Source: Steromphala cineraria (taxonomy: Eukaryota; Mollusca; Gastropoda; Trochida; Trochidae). Taken from it: a stretch of 64,000 bases of DNA. Numbering within the stretch: position 1 is the stretch's first letter; every line of letters begins with the position of its first letter. The translations under genes were made by a program, and so were the position numbers. The notes under the pieces were generated by a model. That model was not told the origin of the DNA. It did not search any database and was given only the letters and a program-made list of their open reading frames with translations. The DNA is taken from contig OU744736.1 of the NCBI GenBank assembly GCA_916613615.1, positions 961,830 through 1,025,829 of the forward strand. Reading direction: 5' to 3'. Shown here piece after piece: positions 13,247 to 25,800 of the stretch.

Positions 13247-14204
13247 GATGTACATGTCATCCTACTGGTACTACTATATAGACTAAAAAGCAATCTTATT
13301 ATTTGAACAGTTTGGAGCTTGTAATAAAAAATCGAACTGGCGTTAATTACTTCAATAATAGGAAGTAAATGATACAAAATAAAATTGGTAATTCACCGGT
13401 TTAGATTTGAAAGTACCTAATGATAATTAGAATCTGATTGGGTCGTTGATCATTCCGCGTCTCCTGTTATGGAACTACACGCTGATTGGCTGACATATAA
13501 CAGAAAGGAAAGTGTAGTCATTGTAAAAGGTTTGCTTTGCTGGCTTAGTTTGGTCTTGAAATTAAAGTATGATTTATGGTAAAAGATGTATCAATGGCGA
13601 AAAAACTAATAACATAGAAGCGATTGTAGCGTGTATTGTTATTGAACACCATGCGAGATGGGCTATTATTAGAGTCCCTATACATATAACATCCTGCTTG
13701 GTGCATGCCCAGCTTACAGAGAGATCAGCTGTGTTGTTTCTGTAACAAAACTGAACAGATTTGAGTGCATGTTAATGATTTTAAATTGATTGAACCAAAA
13801 TATTTTACTGAAAAGTATATTTATTTTGCATATTTCTGATTTTGTTATTTTTTTAAATATATTTGAATTTTCTTCCTGCTTTAGCATATCATTTTCTTAC
13901 TTCCTCGTTTGTTAAGAGTTAAAATGCATTCACTTTGTTATCGGAGATGTTGTATGGAATACATGTCAAGTGCATGTCATCTTATATAGCATGTAGTGCT
14001 AGTGTTCTAGTTCTAGTGCTATTCTACACACTCCGCATCAACCTCCACCACAGCTCATGGAAATCGGTTAAGAGGTGAAGAGGATAAAAACAAGGCGAAT
14101 TTGCTGATTCAAGCAATAAATGATACATTATAAGCATATGCTAGCAGTATGATGTTAAATACGAAAATACCTTAACGCCATTTGAGATAAGAAAAGGCAA
14201 CCGG
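13247..14204. other. Intergenic, two CCAAT motifs only
   Basis: Two inverted CCAAT boxes (ATTGG) lie near 13437 and 13485 in a slightly GC-richer patch, with ACATATAAC just after the second. They could belong to a promoter, but no exon follows. Nothing else is visible. Confidence 0.3.
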
Positions 14205-14387
14205 AAATTAGACTGTTATTTGTTATTCGTCATTGGGCTTTCGATTGACCCAAAAAATAATTTATTTGCTATTCGTCTTTCAAATATTTCTTCTATTGAA
14301 TGACGACAATACATCTATTTGCCATTCGTCAATTTTATGTTCATGCTCTCTGAATGATCAATGATATAGCGAATAACAGTCTAATTT
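14205..14387. mobile_element. Small MITE with 16-bp inverted ends
   Basis: The ends are AAATTAGACTGTTATT (14205-14220) and its exact complement (14372-14387). The interior has three degenerate copies of a TTTGYYATTCGTC motif. At about 183 bp with no coding capacity it fits a miniature inverted-repeat element. Target duplication is not clear. Confidence 0.6.
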
Positions 14388-14590
14388 GTTGTTTCCTAGA
14401 AAAACATATAATACCATGCCCATTCCTGTAATGGATCAAATATAGTATATCGTTTAATTCATTTATCGTTTATGTATGAATTGATAATTAAGCTATTTAT
14501 ATAACTTATGATATACCTTAGAGATATTATCAAAAATGCGAAATTATCTGCTTGTGATTTGACTGCGGACGTGTGTGTGAATGTAGCGGA

Positions 14591-14691
14591 ACTAACATCG
14601 CTATTGTACATGAGTTGAATGATACTAACATCGCTATTGTACATGAGTTGAATGATACTAACATCGCTATTGTACATGAGTTGAATGATAC
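14591..14691. repeat. 33-bp repeat, 3 copies
   Basis: Three perfect tandem copies of a unit beginning ACTAACATCGCTATTGTACA. Because 33 is a multiple of three it leaves open frames through it, but these have no other coding features. Confidence 0.9.
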
Positions 14692-14959
14692 GTCTCCTAG
14701 TTGTACCTTACTAAACACCAATCTGTAGACGATCATAAAGTGAATTTTAAACATCAGCTATATATTTCACATTGATTTGTATGGAACATATAATACCATT
14801 TTTAACAAACATATTCTCTCGATGTTATTTTGGTGATAGATTGATTGTTCCTACCTTTTAAGTAAAAACCTAAGCTATCGAGCTTTTGTTAAAATTTTAA
14901 ACTAACTTCTTTGAGAGGCATTTTATAAGTTGGAATGACAATAATGCAGAGGAAAATAT

Positions 14960-15035
14960 GGATGACAACTTCTTCGTTCAATGTATGCAACGTTTCGACA
15001 CATATTCTTTTGTCGTTCCCAAGCAGAGGAAGAGT
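14960..15035 (-). repeat. Dispersed repeat with CGAAACGT core
   Basis: On the minus strand this reads a short stem (GACA...TGTC) followed by GAAACGTTG and then GAAGAAGTTGTCATCCAT. Related copies occur at 27404-27450, 36690-36765 and 37388-37435. The layout, a GAAAC box after a small stem and a terminal AAGAAGTTG..CATCC, resembles ends of Penelope-like retroelements with degenerate hammerhead-type cores. That assignment is inference. Confidence 0.4.
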
Positions 15036-15455
15036 AATGATGTAGGGGCATATATATAAGTAAAAATAATTAAAATTTCAAACTGCTGCAACTGTGTGCA
15101 GTAACATTTTATTTCATTAACCCGTTATATATAGTATAATGAAGTCATACGATATATTCTGATTTTAGCAGAAATCAATATCGACGCCACCATGATTGAT
15201 TTGAGACTGAATAAAGATTAGGTCAATAAAACAAGGTATGTTGCACAATATGCTTATGCGTGTGGAACTATTGCCTGTACGCAGTCTAAGGATTGCCTGT
15301 TTGATCAAACATGTACAGGCAGCCACAAGTCCTTGTGAGGAGGATATCGATGACGTTGATCTAACCATAGTCCCGAGTATACTATTTAGCGATGACGTCA
15401 GAGAAAGACTCGATCACTACTGTTTTTATGTCATCATGACACAAACAATCAAATT

Positions 15456-15735
15456 GGCAGAAGCACGTCTTTTGGAAATTTTATATTTTCAATTTCTCAC
15501 TGATAATTGTAAGTCAATGCTTAATGTATAATTCTAACAGTGTCAAAATGTCATTACCCACCCAATAGTCAGAGAACAAATGAAAAAGATTCACATAAAG
15601 TCTATTGGCGGCCATTTTTGTGTGAACACCTTTGCTTCATTTACTTAAAATACCTTGTCTTTCAATTGGAATCATTTATTTCAATTTCCTGACATCACCT
15701 TATATCCCCCCTAAGACGTGCTACTGCTCCTTTAA
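15456..15735. mobile_element. TTAA-type MITE, left end degraded
   Basis: Homologous to the complete copy at 17095-17456 over most of its length, including a shared internal stretch with GTCAGAGAACA and AAGATTCACATAAAGTC. It ends in CGTGCTACTGCTCCTTTAA. The left TTAA end is missing or mutated. Confidence 0.6.
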
Positions 15736-15739
15736 ACAG

Positions 15740-17094
15740 CGTTGTATATATATTTATTTGTCCTATATGTACCCAAATTAGATTAATCATAAATGTATTA
15801 TTGGTTTTGCTTCTGTGAATTTAACGAAAATACTCAACCAAAGCTTTATTGAAGAGAAAAATAACACAGTACGTGTATTTCAAATAGTAACAATAAGAAA
15901 ATAGTTATTAAATATGATTGATATGGGTAAAACCATTACAAACTCGCTTAAAGTCTTAAATATCAACCTTACGAATTAAGGTATTAAGGTTCGATTTTTG
16001 AAAAAGGAAGAAACAGGTTATGCCAATTGAACTGACAATTCACTTGTATTTATTGTTATTTGTTCGTCACAGAATCGGAACTTGGGGAGAAGGTGATATA
16101 TTTCCGGAAAGAGTCAAAACCGAAAACAAAACAAGTTATTATTTACATTGTCCGTTGAGTCATAGTCTAGAAAAGAAATAATAACACATGTGATCAAGTT
16201 GCAGAGGAATCCAGTTGTTCCCATTTTAGAAGTATGGCTACACAAGTATTAAAGTATAGAAGAAGAAGAAGAAGAAGAAAAATATTTTATTTATGTGTAA
16301 CGTGGTACATATCACTTTCCGACAACATAATACAAATTATGAATAGCGTTCCACCCGGCCATAATGTCTATGAGACACATGGCAGCTAAAATACATAACA
16401 CGACAAACATATATAAAAGATTTAAGTGACGGTGACGTTATATATAAGTATTATGGGATTGGTAACATATTTTCGTCCATTTTTATCAATAGAGCGGCAA
16501 GAGGCTTTGTAAACCTCTCATTACGTAATAAGAATACAGATTGGGCTGTTGAAGTCAACTGTATAAGAAAGAAATGGTTGAAAAGAGAAATATCCTGCCA
16601 TATGTTTACCTTAGATTGGAATAAAGGTCACACTCAGCAAGATAATGTTTTTCATCTTAATTTCATTGCGACTGCAAAACTTACTAAATCCTATTACAGT
16701 AAAATGCAAAATTGTAATAATATAGAGTTGATTTGCTGATTTTATCTATCTAATGTTTAAAATAACTACATTTCCGCTTTTGTATGTACACATTGCTTGA
16801 TGGTTAAAGTTCATATTTGTGAAGTATAATGGCACATTACTGCTTTTATTGCTATTAATATATTTAACATGGTAAATTGATCCAAAAATATATTATATGT
16901 AAATATATATAACACCGTGGACACAGGATACACCTATAATAATACTAATAATAACAATAATAACTCATTATCAGCATAACAAGGAAACTGATGAGGCACT
17001 TAACCCGGGAGATAGGGAAATCGGGATATTTCGTTAAATCAAGGAAACGGTATATATTATTACCCTGGTCGTTATAATGTTTCCACTAAAATAC
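15740..17094. other. Gene-free AT-rich stretch
   Basis: Contains a short GAA-type microsatellite (about 16258-16280). No coding exon or clear element can be supported. Confidence 0.5.
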
Positions 17095-17456
17095 TTAAAG
17101 GGGCAAGAGAACGTTTTTCTGGAAATTTCATATTTTAAATTTTTCAGTGAAAATTGTACCTTAATGCTAAATGTATTTATTTGATAGTGTCAAAAATCTC
17201 ATGACACAAACCAATCATCCATAGACAGAGAACACATTATAAAGATTCACATAAAGTCCATTGACGAAAATTTGTGTGTGAACACCGTTAATTAACTTTG
17301 TGTAAGAAAAAGGAATTGCATGGCTGAACTTTAATTATATACTTGATTTATTACAGCTTCATTTGTTTAAATACATTGTCCTACAGTTGGAACCACGTAT
17401 ATTCAATGTTCTTTAATCACCTAACATTGCCCCTAAACGTGCTACTGCCCCTTTAA
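17095..17456. mobile_element. TTAA-flanked MITE (piggyBac-like ends)
   Basis: Starts TTAAAGGGGCA and ends TGCCCCTTTAA, so short terminal inverted repeats are bounded by TTAA on both sides, the target site used by piggyBac transposases. It is about 360 bp, non-coding, and has a second, more degraded copy at 15456-15735. The superfamily call rests only on TTAA and the end sequence. Confidence 0.6.
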
Positions 17457-17528
17457 GAAAGAGTGCTCATTGCAGTGTAGTAAAGGATAGCGTAGTAGAA
17501 TATTTATCTCACTATAATTTGTTTTAAC

Positions 17529-17590
17529 GGGATCCTTTTAATTCTAAAGCAACTCGCCTTTAGTGACCTCAGTGTAAAATGTAACCTCAA
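17529..17590 (+). repeat. 62-bp repeat, inverted mate at 19865-19926
   Basis: Near-perfect inverted copy of 19865-19926. It begins GGGATCCTTTTAATTCTAAA. The pair could be the arms of a ~2.4-kb element or two insertions of one small repeat. No transposase lies between them. Confidence 0.7.
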
Positions 17591-18726
17591 AAACATTATT
17601 TTGTAAAATGGAAATGATTTTGTACAGTGATTTTGTATTTGATGTCTATTTTGAGAAACCAGTGCAAACTTAAGATATTGTCTATTTCCAAAGCTAAACG
17701 TCATAAACTATTCTAGAATAGCGATTTTGTGACTGCAATAAACGAATCATCCAATTTTCATTTTATTTCATATTCAGCGGTGTACCAATATTCGTCCAGC
17801 AAAATATTTTAGTTATTAATATAAAATATAAAAGGCACAGTACACGTACTGTACGCTGACCATATATCAGTATGACACAGTTAATACGCAACCATATCTG
17901 TAGAATCATAACTTACACTGTGTAAAAACATCAGATATATGAATATGTGGTTAATATTTTCCCATCACGAGGAGCTTAGTTTAGGAGATCTCAAGAGTAC
18001 AAAATGTAGTTAATGCTATTTTTAAAGGTTACAAAATATTTTCGTAATCTCTAATTACCTTTTTGCTAATTCAACCATCATAATTACATTTTCATTTATT
18101 TGTAATTATATATAAAGGCAAAAGAGAAAAAGAAAAAAATCCATTCATGTATGGGATGTATTTGGTATTACATGCAATAACGCAATCATTTCTTATTGGT
18201 AGAAATTTGCCTTCTTGCAATAACAAAAATAATCTTACAAACAATTGATCTTTCGCGAAGTGATCCTTTCTCATCAAATTACCTTGAGAAAATCCCAAAA
18301 CAATAACGATCACATCTGCAATTTCAAGCTTAGTTTGCAATACCACCGATCTTAAACTGACTTTCAGGAGCATAGAATATCGGGGAAATTTACATCCAAT
18401 CAAAATGCTGTGGTAAGCTTGATATGGCAGGTCGGTAACGTGGCGATGTTTCATTGGATTATTTTCAACCTTTGACCCTAAACCTGGAGTCCCACATGAC
18501 TTCCTGGTTCTAAAAATAGCACAGGGGTAGTTCCCCACAGCAGAGAGTGATTTAGACACAGTACATGTAGGCGCGTCAGACTTCTCTTGGTTCATATTGT
18601 TTCAAGCGTAGGTTCAACACTGTACTGGGAGAGGTAAAGGTAGGTTTGTTGTTTATCTTTATGTTTTTGTTTATGTTAACTAATACGTTGACTAATGACA
18701 ATGACAACAACATAAGGGAAACCAAG

Positions 18727-18896
18727 GGCGGATCCAGGATTTTTGAAAGGGGGGGGTCCCAAAATAATTTTTCTCAACTCAGTGGGGGGGGGGGGGGGGG
18801 GGGGGGTCCACGACCCCTTATACATGGATTTGAAAGGGGGCGGGTGTTGAAAGGGGGGGGTCAGGACCCCCTGGACCCCCCCCCTGGATCCGCTAG
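18727..18896. mobile_element. G-rich inverted-repeat element
   Basis: Bounded by GCGGATCCAGG and its complement CCTGGATCCGC. The interior has several G runs, the longest 23 G (18784-18806), and short C runs near the right end. This looks like a family of short G-rich dispersed elements seen in marine invertebrates. The G runs could form quadruplex DNA, and their length is prone to sequencing error. Confidence 0.6.
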
Positions 18897-18969
18897 TGGA
18901 AACGGATATGCTATTGCCGACTGTCTCATTAATGTCTACTGCCACAGACTCTCAACTTATATGGTTTAA

Positions 18970-21900
18970 ACTGTATTTATTTCTTAACGATACAGGACAG
19001 ATGAATCGATAAAGAGGAGAAATCTCTCCCCGAAGGAATATATCTCCAAATTATATGTAAGTCTATATCCATGTATCTATATAACACATATGTAAAATAG
19101 ATGGGTATGAATACGAATATATGTTTATAGGGTAATGCCTCTATGTCATCTGCAAAATAGAATACATCTTTCTCAGCAATTCAAGAATTGTGATTGAACA
19201 AAACTGCGTATTCTTTATTGACCTTTGTTGAATATATTTTACGAAATATCTTACAACACATTGTTTGCATTTGAGTTATATTATTCGGTATTGCACGTTT
19301 GAAGATGTCTTTGCACGTTGTTGACTTTCATATCAATACATTAATGTATCAAGCCGCAGGATGTATTGTTTTCAAAATATATATGACAATTAATGCCGGA
19401 GTAAGCGGTATTGACTTAAGCTAATGAACCTCTTAGGGGCATAAGGACACAACAAGCATCTCCTTTATAAGTCTTATTATAGATCTGTTTAATCGTTTCG
19501 TTAGTTTCTGGGTAAGATAAAACTGCTAGACGCATGTCTTTACTCTACACTTATTTGAAAGGACAATTCAGTAGTTTCCTCATTTCGTGTGTGTGTTATT
19601 TCGATACGATTCTATTTATATAAATGTAACATGTTCTTTACGTTATCATTATTATCTTAGTTAACCATTCATTCAGTACCCAATGTCTTGTCAGTCGTTT
19701 ATATAAAAATGCTACTGTTTGACAAATTATGCTTCGAATAGAATTATGAGAAGTTCAAACAGTAGTAATATCGTTGAGAAATACCTTGAACAGATATGTG
19801 TATCCCTTATGATTATAGTTAGGATTAAGCAATCATTGACACTTTAAAAAATGGAATGATGTAGTTGAGGTTACATTTTACACTGAGGTCACTAAAGGCG
19901 AGTTGCTTTAGAATTAAAAGGATCCCCTTAAAAACAAACGTGACAAATGAAAAACCCGAAAATATATTACGTGGAATGTGAAGGGATCGTCAGCATACGG
20001 TTATAGCTACATGAATCCACCTGCATCTAATTACCAACTCGGTGACTGGAAACCGAAAGTCATTGATAACGGGAAGGAATATACATATTTTATTATATTT
20101 TCTTATGAAACATTCACGTCGAACAATGTTGGTATCGATAAAGCTCTTGAAAAACGTTACACTTTGACAATTAATTCCCACATAATTTATGGCCTTGTTA
20201 CTTGGCCGCGCTTTCCTTGAATTTTGATATCACTGACAATGGCATGTGACCAAGGAAACCGAGAGCAAACATCCCAACATGAACGCATATGCGTATTCTT
20301 AGAAGATGAGTAGACCGTCCCATTTCCACGAATACAGGACCTTGTCCAGTAAACACCCATCATCATTTCCGTATTTCGTCAACTATGTCGCAAACCTGAT
20401 GTTGATGATGCATTAAAGTCTTAATCGTGCGCAATGAAATATTCGGTGTCCGAATTTAACATTTTATAATTATCTACAGAAAGGTATTGAAAAAAAGTTA
20501 TAATATATTTATAGCGACATCATAGTTTTAATTGGATAAATAAATCACAAATATTCCTTTCATTTATCCGTATGTACTTTCTTTTAGTGAGAGGTGTTTT
20601 GGTAAAATATGCATAGATTGTTTATAAAACAAATGCTTGGCGATAAAGTAAGTCGAAATACTAGCAATTAGAATTTAAGTACTATGGTTCATTTCAAATT
20701 TAAAAAAAAAACTCATTCAAGCTACCACTTTCAAGCAAGGAAAGGAGGCTTTTATTAGATTGAATTATTTTGGGCTTTCTAAATTGCTACTCTATCGATG
20801 AAAAAAGACCAAAATATTGTTTTGTGTTATGACAGATCGAAGCAACTGCACATAAATCGAGAAGTGGTATTTTCCAAAGTACGTAACTTAAATTGCACAG
20901 TGATATTAACATAATTATTTTCATGAATCCTATCTTAACTTTATATCTACACTGTCTACTATTGTTAATCACATGTCTACGATTTTCATCCCATGGACTG
21001 ATGACAGAAGCTCACTTTTCGTACCTGATCTTAAATATGATAAGTTGTATGTTTTTTGTACCGAAACAAGATTTTTCTGCCACGGAGAAGCGTTTTGTTT
21101 TATATGTTGGAAATAAGTGAACACGTTTGGAGTTTGCACTGTACACGTAAGGATTAATGAACCCTAAATAGTCATAATTTTGTTATATAAATCAAGTTTT
21201 ATTCCTGTAACATATAGTTTGGGACTTCTCGGACTGGTCATATATAACAAGGGTGGGGGGGGGGGGGATGGTTCCTTCGACTAACATCTAGTCTCAGAAG
21301 TATTATTTTCAATATTGGCCATATTTTTAAACAATTCAATGTATTTTAACAAATTGGAGCCCAGAAGATGCTTTAACTTCAGAAAAAGCTGAGTGATCTA
21401 GACTTGCTATACTGCAGTAGACTTGGTTGGTCGTCAAGTGAATATTTTTGCTTTACACCCATAAACCATTACGATAATAAACAGCAATAGCTAATCACAA
21501 ACATGACTGAACTGTTCATTTAATCAGATAATGTTCTTGAAACAACGTACTCAGTCTGTTGGAGTTCTTTGCTTATATTGAAAACATCAATATTTTCAGA
21601 ACACTAATTTTCAGTTTATCGGATACACAAATAACAATTTGAAAATGATACTTGTAACCAGATGACGTGTTGCTGATGGATCATATAAATATTACTCATG
21701 AAAGAAGGTTGACCCTAGTTTGTGATGTAACCATAAACCACCATACATGTATATGATCGTGTTATATATCTGGGACAATGCTATGGCGGGTAATGTAATA
21801 CACCTGGTCTTGTTTTGACACGACTATGACGTCATCAGCTACTTCACAGAAACGTTATCTAGTGCTAGCCACTTGTAAACTAATCCCTTGTCAATAGAGG

Positions 21901-22600
21901 TTTTATTTCAAACGGGTTTGCTGGCAGATATATTGTTTCATGTTTTTATTTAAATCTTTCAAACGAAAGGTTAAGAAATATGACTATTCTCCTTGAAAAT
22001 GTAGGGATACACTTAACATTCACAGAAAGGTATACTGAGCAGTGATATTATGGTTCTTGCATTGACTCAGCTAAACCAAGGGATAATTAATTTGTAAATA
22101 TCACCCCTGTAATAACATCCTAATCATAATATTGACAAATGGAAATCCTTTCCCAACGTAAATCCATAATATAAAGAGATAAAATGTTTTAACAAACACA
22201 GATCTTTGATTATGAAACGCTCATTGAAACTGGAGTACTGATAGAAGCACAGTAATTATTGTCAATTACATGTCTCGCGATGGTACAGTTTATTTACAGT
22301 CTTCCTGTAATGTAAAAAAAGAAAAAGAATATAGAATATAGAAGTTTTTGATCCAGCATTTCCAGGAATTCTTTGAGTGTTTAGTCTGAATTGTGAAGGG
22401 TATGAGGGTGTATAAGGAAACCATCCATAGGCGTTATACTGGTTCGTCTATGAAAACAGAAATTATACGGGTCCTTCTATGAATAGCTACGATTCATATT
22501 TCAAAGCCCAATGAAAGCGCCCTTTCAAGACAACTTTTTATTTCCTTATACCTGTACATGTATTATGGGTATTAACGTATAGGAATCATTCGCTAGGCAT
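18970..22600. other. Intergenic stretch with minor repeats only
   Basis: Holds the inverted mate repeat (19865-19926), a short G run (about 21256-21268) and a CRE octamer (21827). No reading frame has support beyond chance. Confidence 0.45.
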
Positions 22601-22641
22601 GTAACACGCCTCTTCAACCACCTCGCGTCAAGGTTACCTCT

Positions 22642-22652
22642 GTTTCGGTTTC
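22642..22652 (-). promoter_or_regulatory. ISRE-like site upstream of ETS gene 1
   Basis: On the minus strand it reads GAAACCGAAAC, which fits the interferon-stimulated response core GAAANNGAAAC bound by IRF factors. It lies about 170 bp upstream of the first coding ATG of ETS gene 1. Whether this is promoter or intron is unknown, because an acceptor (ag at 22772-22773) just before the ATG suggests an upstream non-coding exon. Confidence 0.3.
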
Positions 22653-22810
22653 AATGACATGGGCGGGTGACAAGAAAACAACCTTGGAGAGTTAGTTTCG
22701 GATAACTTAATCATCGATAGTGACTTATATCGAATCCCGAATATATAGGCTGATTATGGTTTTATTTTCACAGACTTTGAAGACTCTAGTGATAGCCAGG
22801 CCTGACGTAG

Positions 22811-25800
22811 ATGGCTACGAATCAAGCTCGAGTTATTCCATCTACGACTTCAACTCCACAAACCACTGATATGCTCTCCACATCTGCTCTACCTGTAATG
22901 TCCGCCATGACTTCACGACGGTTTCCGGAAATCCCTCCCACAATGTCCGAAGACGACCGAGGTAAATGGACAGTCATGTTTAATGACATAATTTGTTGAG
23001 GCTAATGATGTAGATAAACAATGGCTAGTGTTACAGCTCTGATTCAGAATGAAGGCTAATGATGTAGATAAACAATGGCTAGTGTTACAGCTCTGATTCA
23101 GAATGAAGCTGAAAGATGCCGACTCATGCTGATATGTTCCCGTGGGTAATTGATAGACAGTTAAATGTATTGTGCGGGGTGTTTAGATCATACTTTAGTG
23201 TTACAAACCAACAGAGAGTCACATACAGGAAAACCAGTGTGGGCATTTTAGTATCTACCAGGTTCGTTGGCGCTGTATCGTGTAATTTACTCGAAAATAT
23301 ACTGTGTCTTTAGGAAATGATATCGTGTAATTATCTGGAAAAAAGCGTGCGTGACTTGTTATAAGTAGTTGTAATTGCTTTTGATGGTATTGAAGAAAAT
23401 AGCAGAACTCAAAACCTATTTTGTAGGTAAAATATCTTACATTTATTTTTAAACGAGTTTATATATCTTATAACAAGATCTTCAAGTTTAAATATTCAAC
23501 ACTGGCTTTGGCTGCATGTCCTGCTTAACCTCTGTTGCTTACCGCCATCAGCACATGACTGCATGTACCTCTATCTGCTTCCAGGGCTCCTGTTGTCATG
23601 TCTTGCTCAAATCTCCTGCATTCGTATGGAATGTGCCGCAGAAGCAACAACAAGTACGTAATTACTAAATGAAACGAAAATGGTAAAAAGTAAAGAATAT
23701 TTAGGACCAAATGTGTGTTGCTCGAACTTGTAGGATTGACTTTATCAAATAAATGTAATTACTTCAATGTTAAAGCAGATGCTTTATGCATTATTTTTAA
23801 AAATTCTAGCAAATATCTTATCATTGTCTTAGATATTTCTATTGGTTTTGATTATTAGTGTCTTAAAATCCTAAAGACCCAATACGTTATTGCCACCCAT
23901 AACGATAAGGAGATTCTGTATCACATCATCTGTTGAAATGGTAGCTTCTCTGTTACAGCTACCGAAGGAAACATTCCTAATCTTCACACACTGATCGATG
24001 TTCCCATATCAGAAGAAGTTGACAACACAGTTAAAGCTCCTGTCAGCCCAACTCGTCTTCCACATCCGACACAGAGCCAGACATCACAGGATGACGTCAG
24101 ACATATTCCCAGTCCAGATATGCCAGACATCAGTCACACAACACAGTTGGACATCACTCATATTCCCAGGCAAGATATGTCATTACCAGTCAATAGCAAC
24201 ACATCAGATGTAAACGTCAGCCAGGCAGCTCAGCATGGCATTGGTCACATTTCCAGATCAGATATTCAACTACCAGACATCTACCAAGAATCACAGTTGG
24301 GTATCAGCGACACTTCCGGTTCAGATATCCCACTTCCAGTCACCAGCCATACATCATCCACAGCAACTTCTACTGCTGACATACTGACGTCAACAACAGA
24401 GCATCAACAACCATCAACTCACACGTGGCATTCTTTGTACCCTCTGACATCAATGAGCCACTCTTCATTGTCACCAACCCATGAACCATCAGATAGTCAC
24501 ACAGCTTCATCATACCCAGCAGCAACAGTCAGTCACACATCGATGTCTTCATTATCAATGCCAAATCTGAGTACGACCAGGATGCCATCATTCCAACAGC
24601 CAACCACGGTGCCATTATTCCAACAGCCATCGACCAGCGCGACTATGACATCATTCCAACAGCCACTTACAAGGGACACCACGTTTACATCATACCCAAG
24701 GATGACATCATTTCCACAAATGACATCAAGTGAAGCACCGAGGTCAGCCTTCCGTGAATCCTCACCCCTTTCATTTAGACCACCATTCCAACAAAGCAAC
24801 GTGGATTCCCAATTTTCACAGAGCACAATAGGTCAACCATCGGGTTTTGCGTTTCAGTCAATATACCCATGCACCACAGTAGCCCAGTCACTAAGGGACA
24901 CGGACATCAGTACTCCTCTAGGCTCACACTACACAGCAACAACCACGAGGACACCCAGTTCAACCTTCCCAAATCCTGAGAGCAACCTTCCAATGATGTC
25001 CCCTACGTCACCTGAAGAAGACTCGAGGAGTGAGTCTGTGGAGAGTAAGTTGAAATCTGCATCGTGATTTGGATTGGAATAAGAAACATAATATCTCTTC
25101 AGAAAAAAATGCTGATAAAAACCTTTTAGTTCACAACTATAAATATTTTGAGAAATTATTGTGTAGTCGTCTGCAATAATTTTCACTTTTAGCACAATTT
25201 TGCAACCTATCAAATTTTATTATCAGTAAATGCTACATGTACCATGATGCACAAAAGTAGGTGCTCTCATTACTCGATTGTACAAATCGAGTCTAACGTT
25301 TGTATATTACATGTGTAAGCATTAAACATCCAGCAGAAACTAAGAATCCACCATGGTATGTCAGGTGAAGCCCTTTCTGACGAGGACATGGCGCTGGTGA
25401 GTCACGCCGTGGTTGAGTTCATTGAGAGGAGGCAGCACCTGTCAGAGTCCCCATTTTCACGACCTTCGACCTCCGAATCCCCGGATGTTCTCAGCGGTCA
25501 AGGTCACCTAGCAGCGTCTTGGATGCAGCCTGGCATCATGCCATCAGTTCCCATGCAGTATCCACGTAATCTTCACCCAGTTCAACTGCCGATGGTAGAT
25601 CCTAGGCCGGAACCTGGAACTACATCTCAAGGTGATTAGAATTGTGCATAACATTTAAGTAAAATGAGTAAAATTAAAAACAATTAATGTATTATTGTAA
25701 AAATTAACTGTATTCACAAGTAGAAGGATCTATACACAATACTACCCAGACACTTGTAATGGACAGCGATAATGACGATATATAGTTAAATTCAGTTACA

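Noticed and set aside
14459..14754. Overlapping frames with repeated protein segments
   Set aside because: They only reflect the 33-bp tandem repeat being a multiple of three.
15238..15531. 97-residue frame with an acidic middle
   Set aside because: Its 3' third lies in a MITE copy and it starts at TTG. Treated as a chance frame.
18092..18595. 167-residue open frame on the minus strand
   Set aside because: No recognisable domain, no splice or promoter context, and unremarkable composition. Could be a fragment of an unknown repeat, but not supportable as a gene.
19978..20220. Frame with a protein-like N-terminus (SSAYGYSYMNPPASNYQLGDW)
   Set aside because: It starts at GTG with no ATG in good context, has no homology recognised and ends in AT-rich chance sequence. 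Possibly an exon fragment, but evidence is too thin.
20893..21120. Hydrophobic frame resembling a membrane peptide
   Set aside because: AT-rich random sequence often gives Leu/Ile-rich frames; no start context or neighbouring signals.
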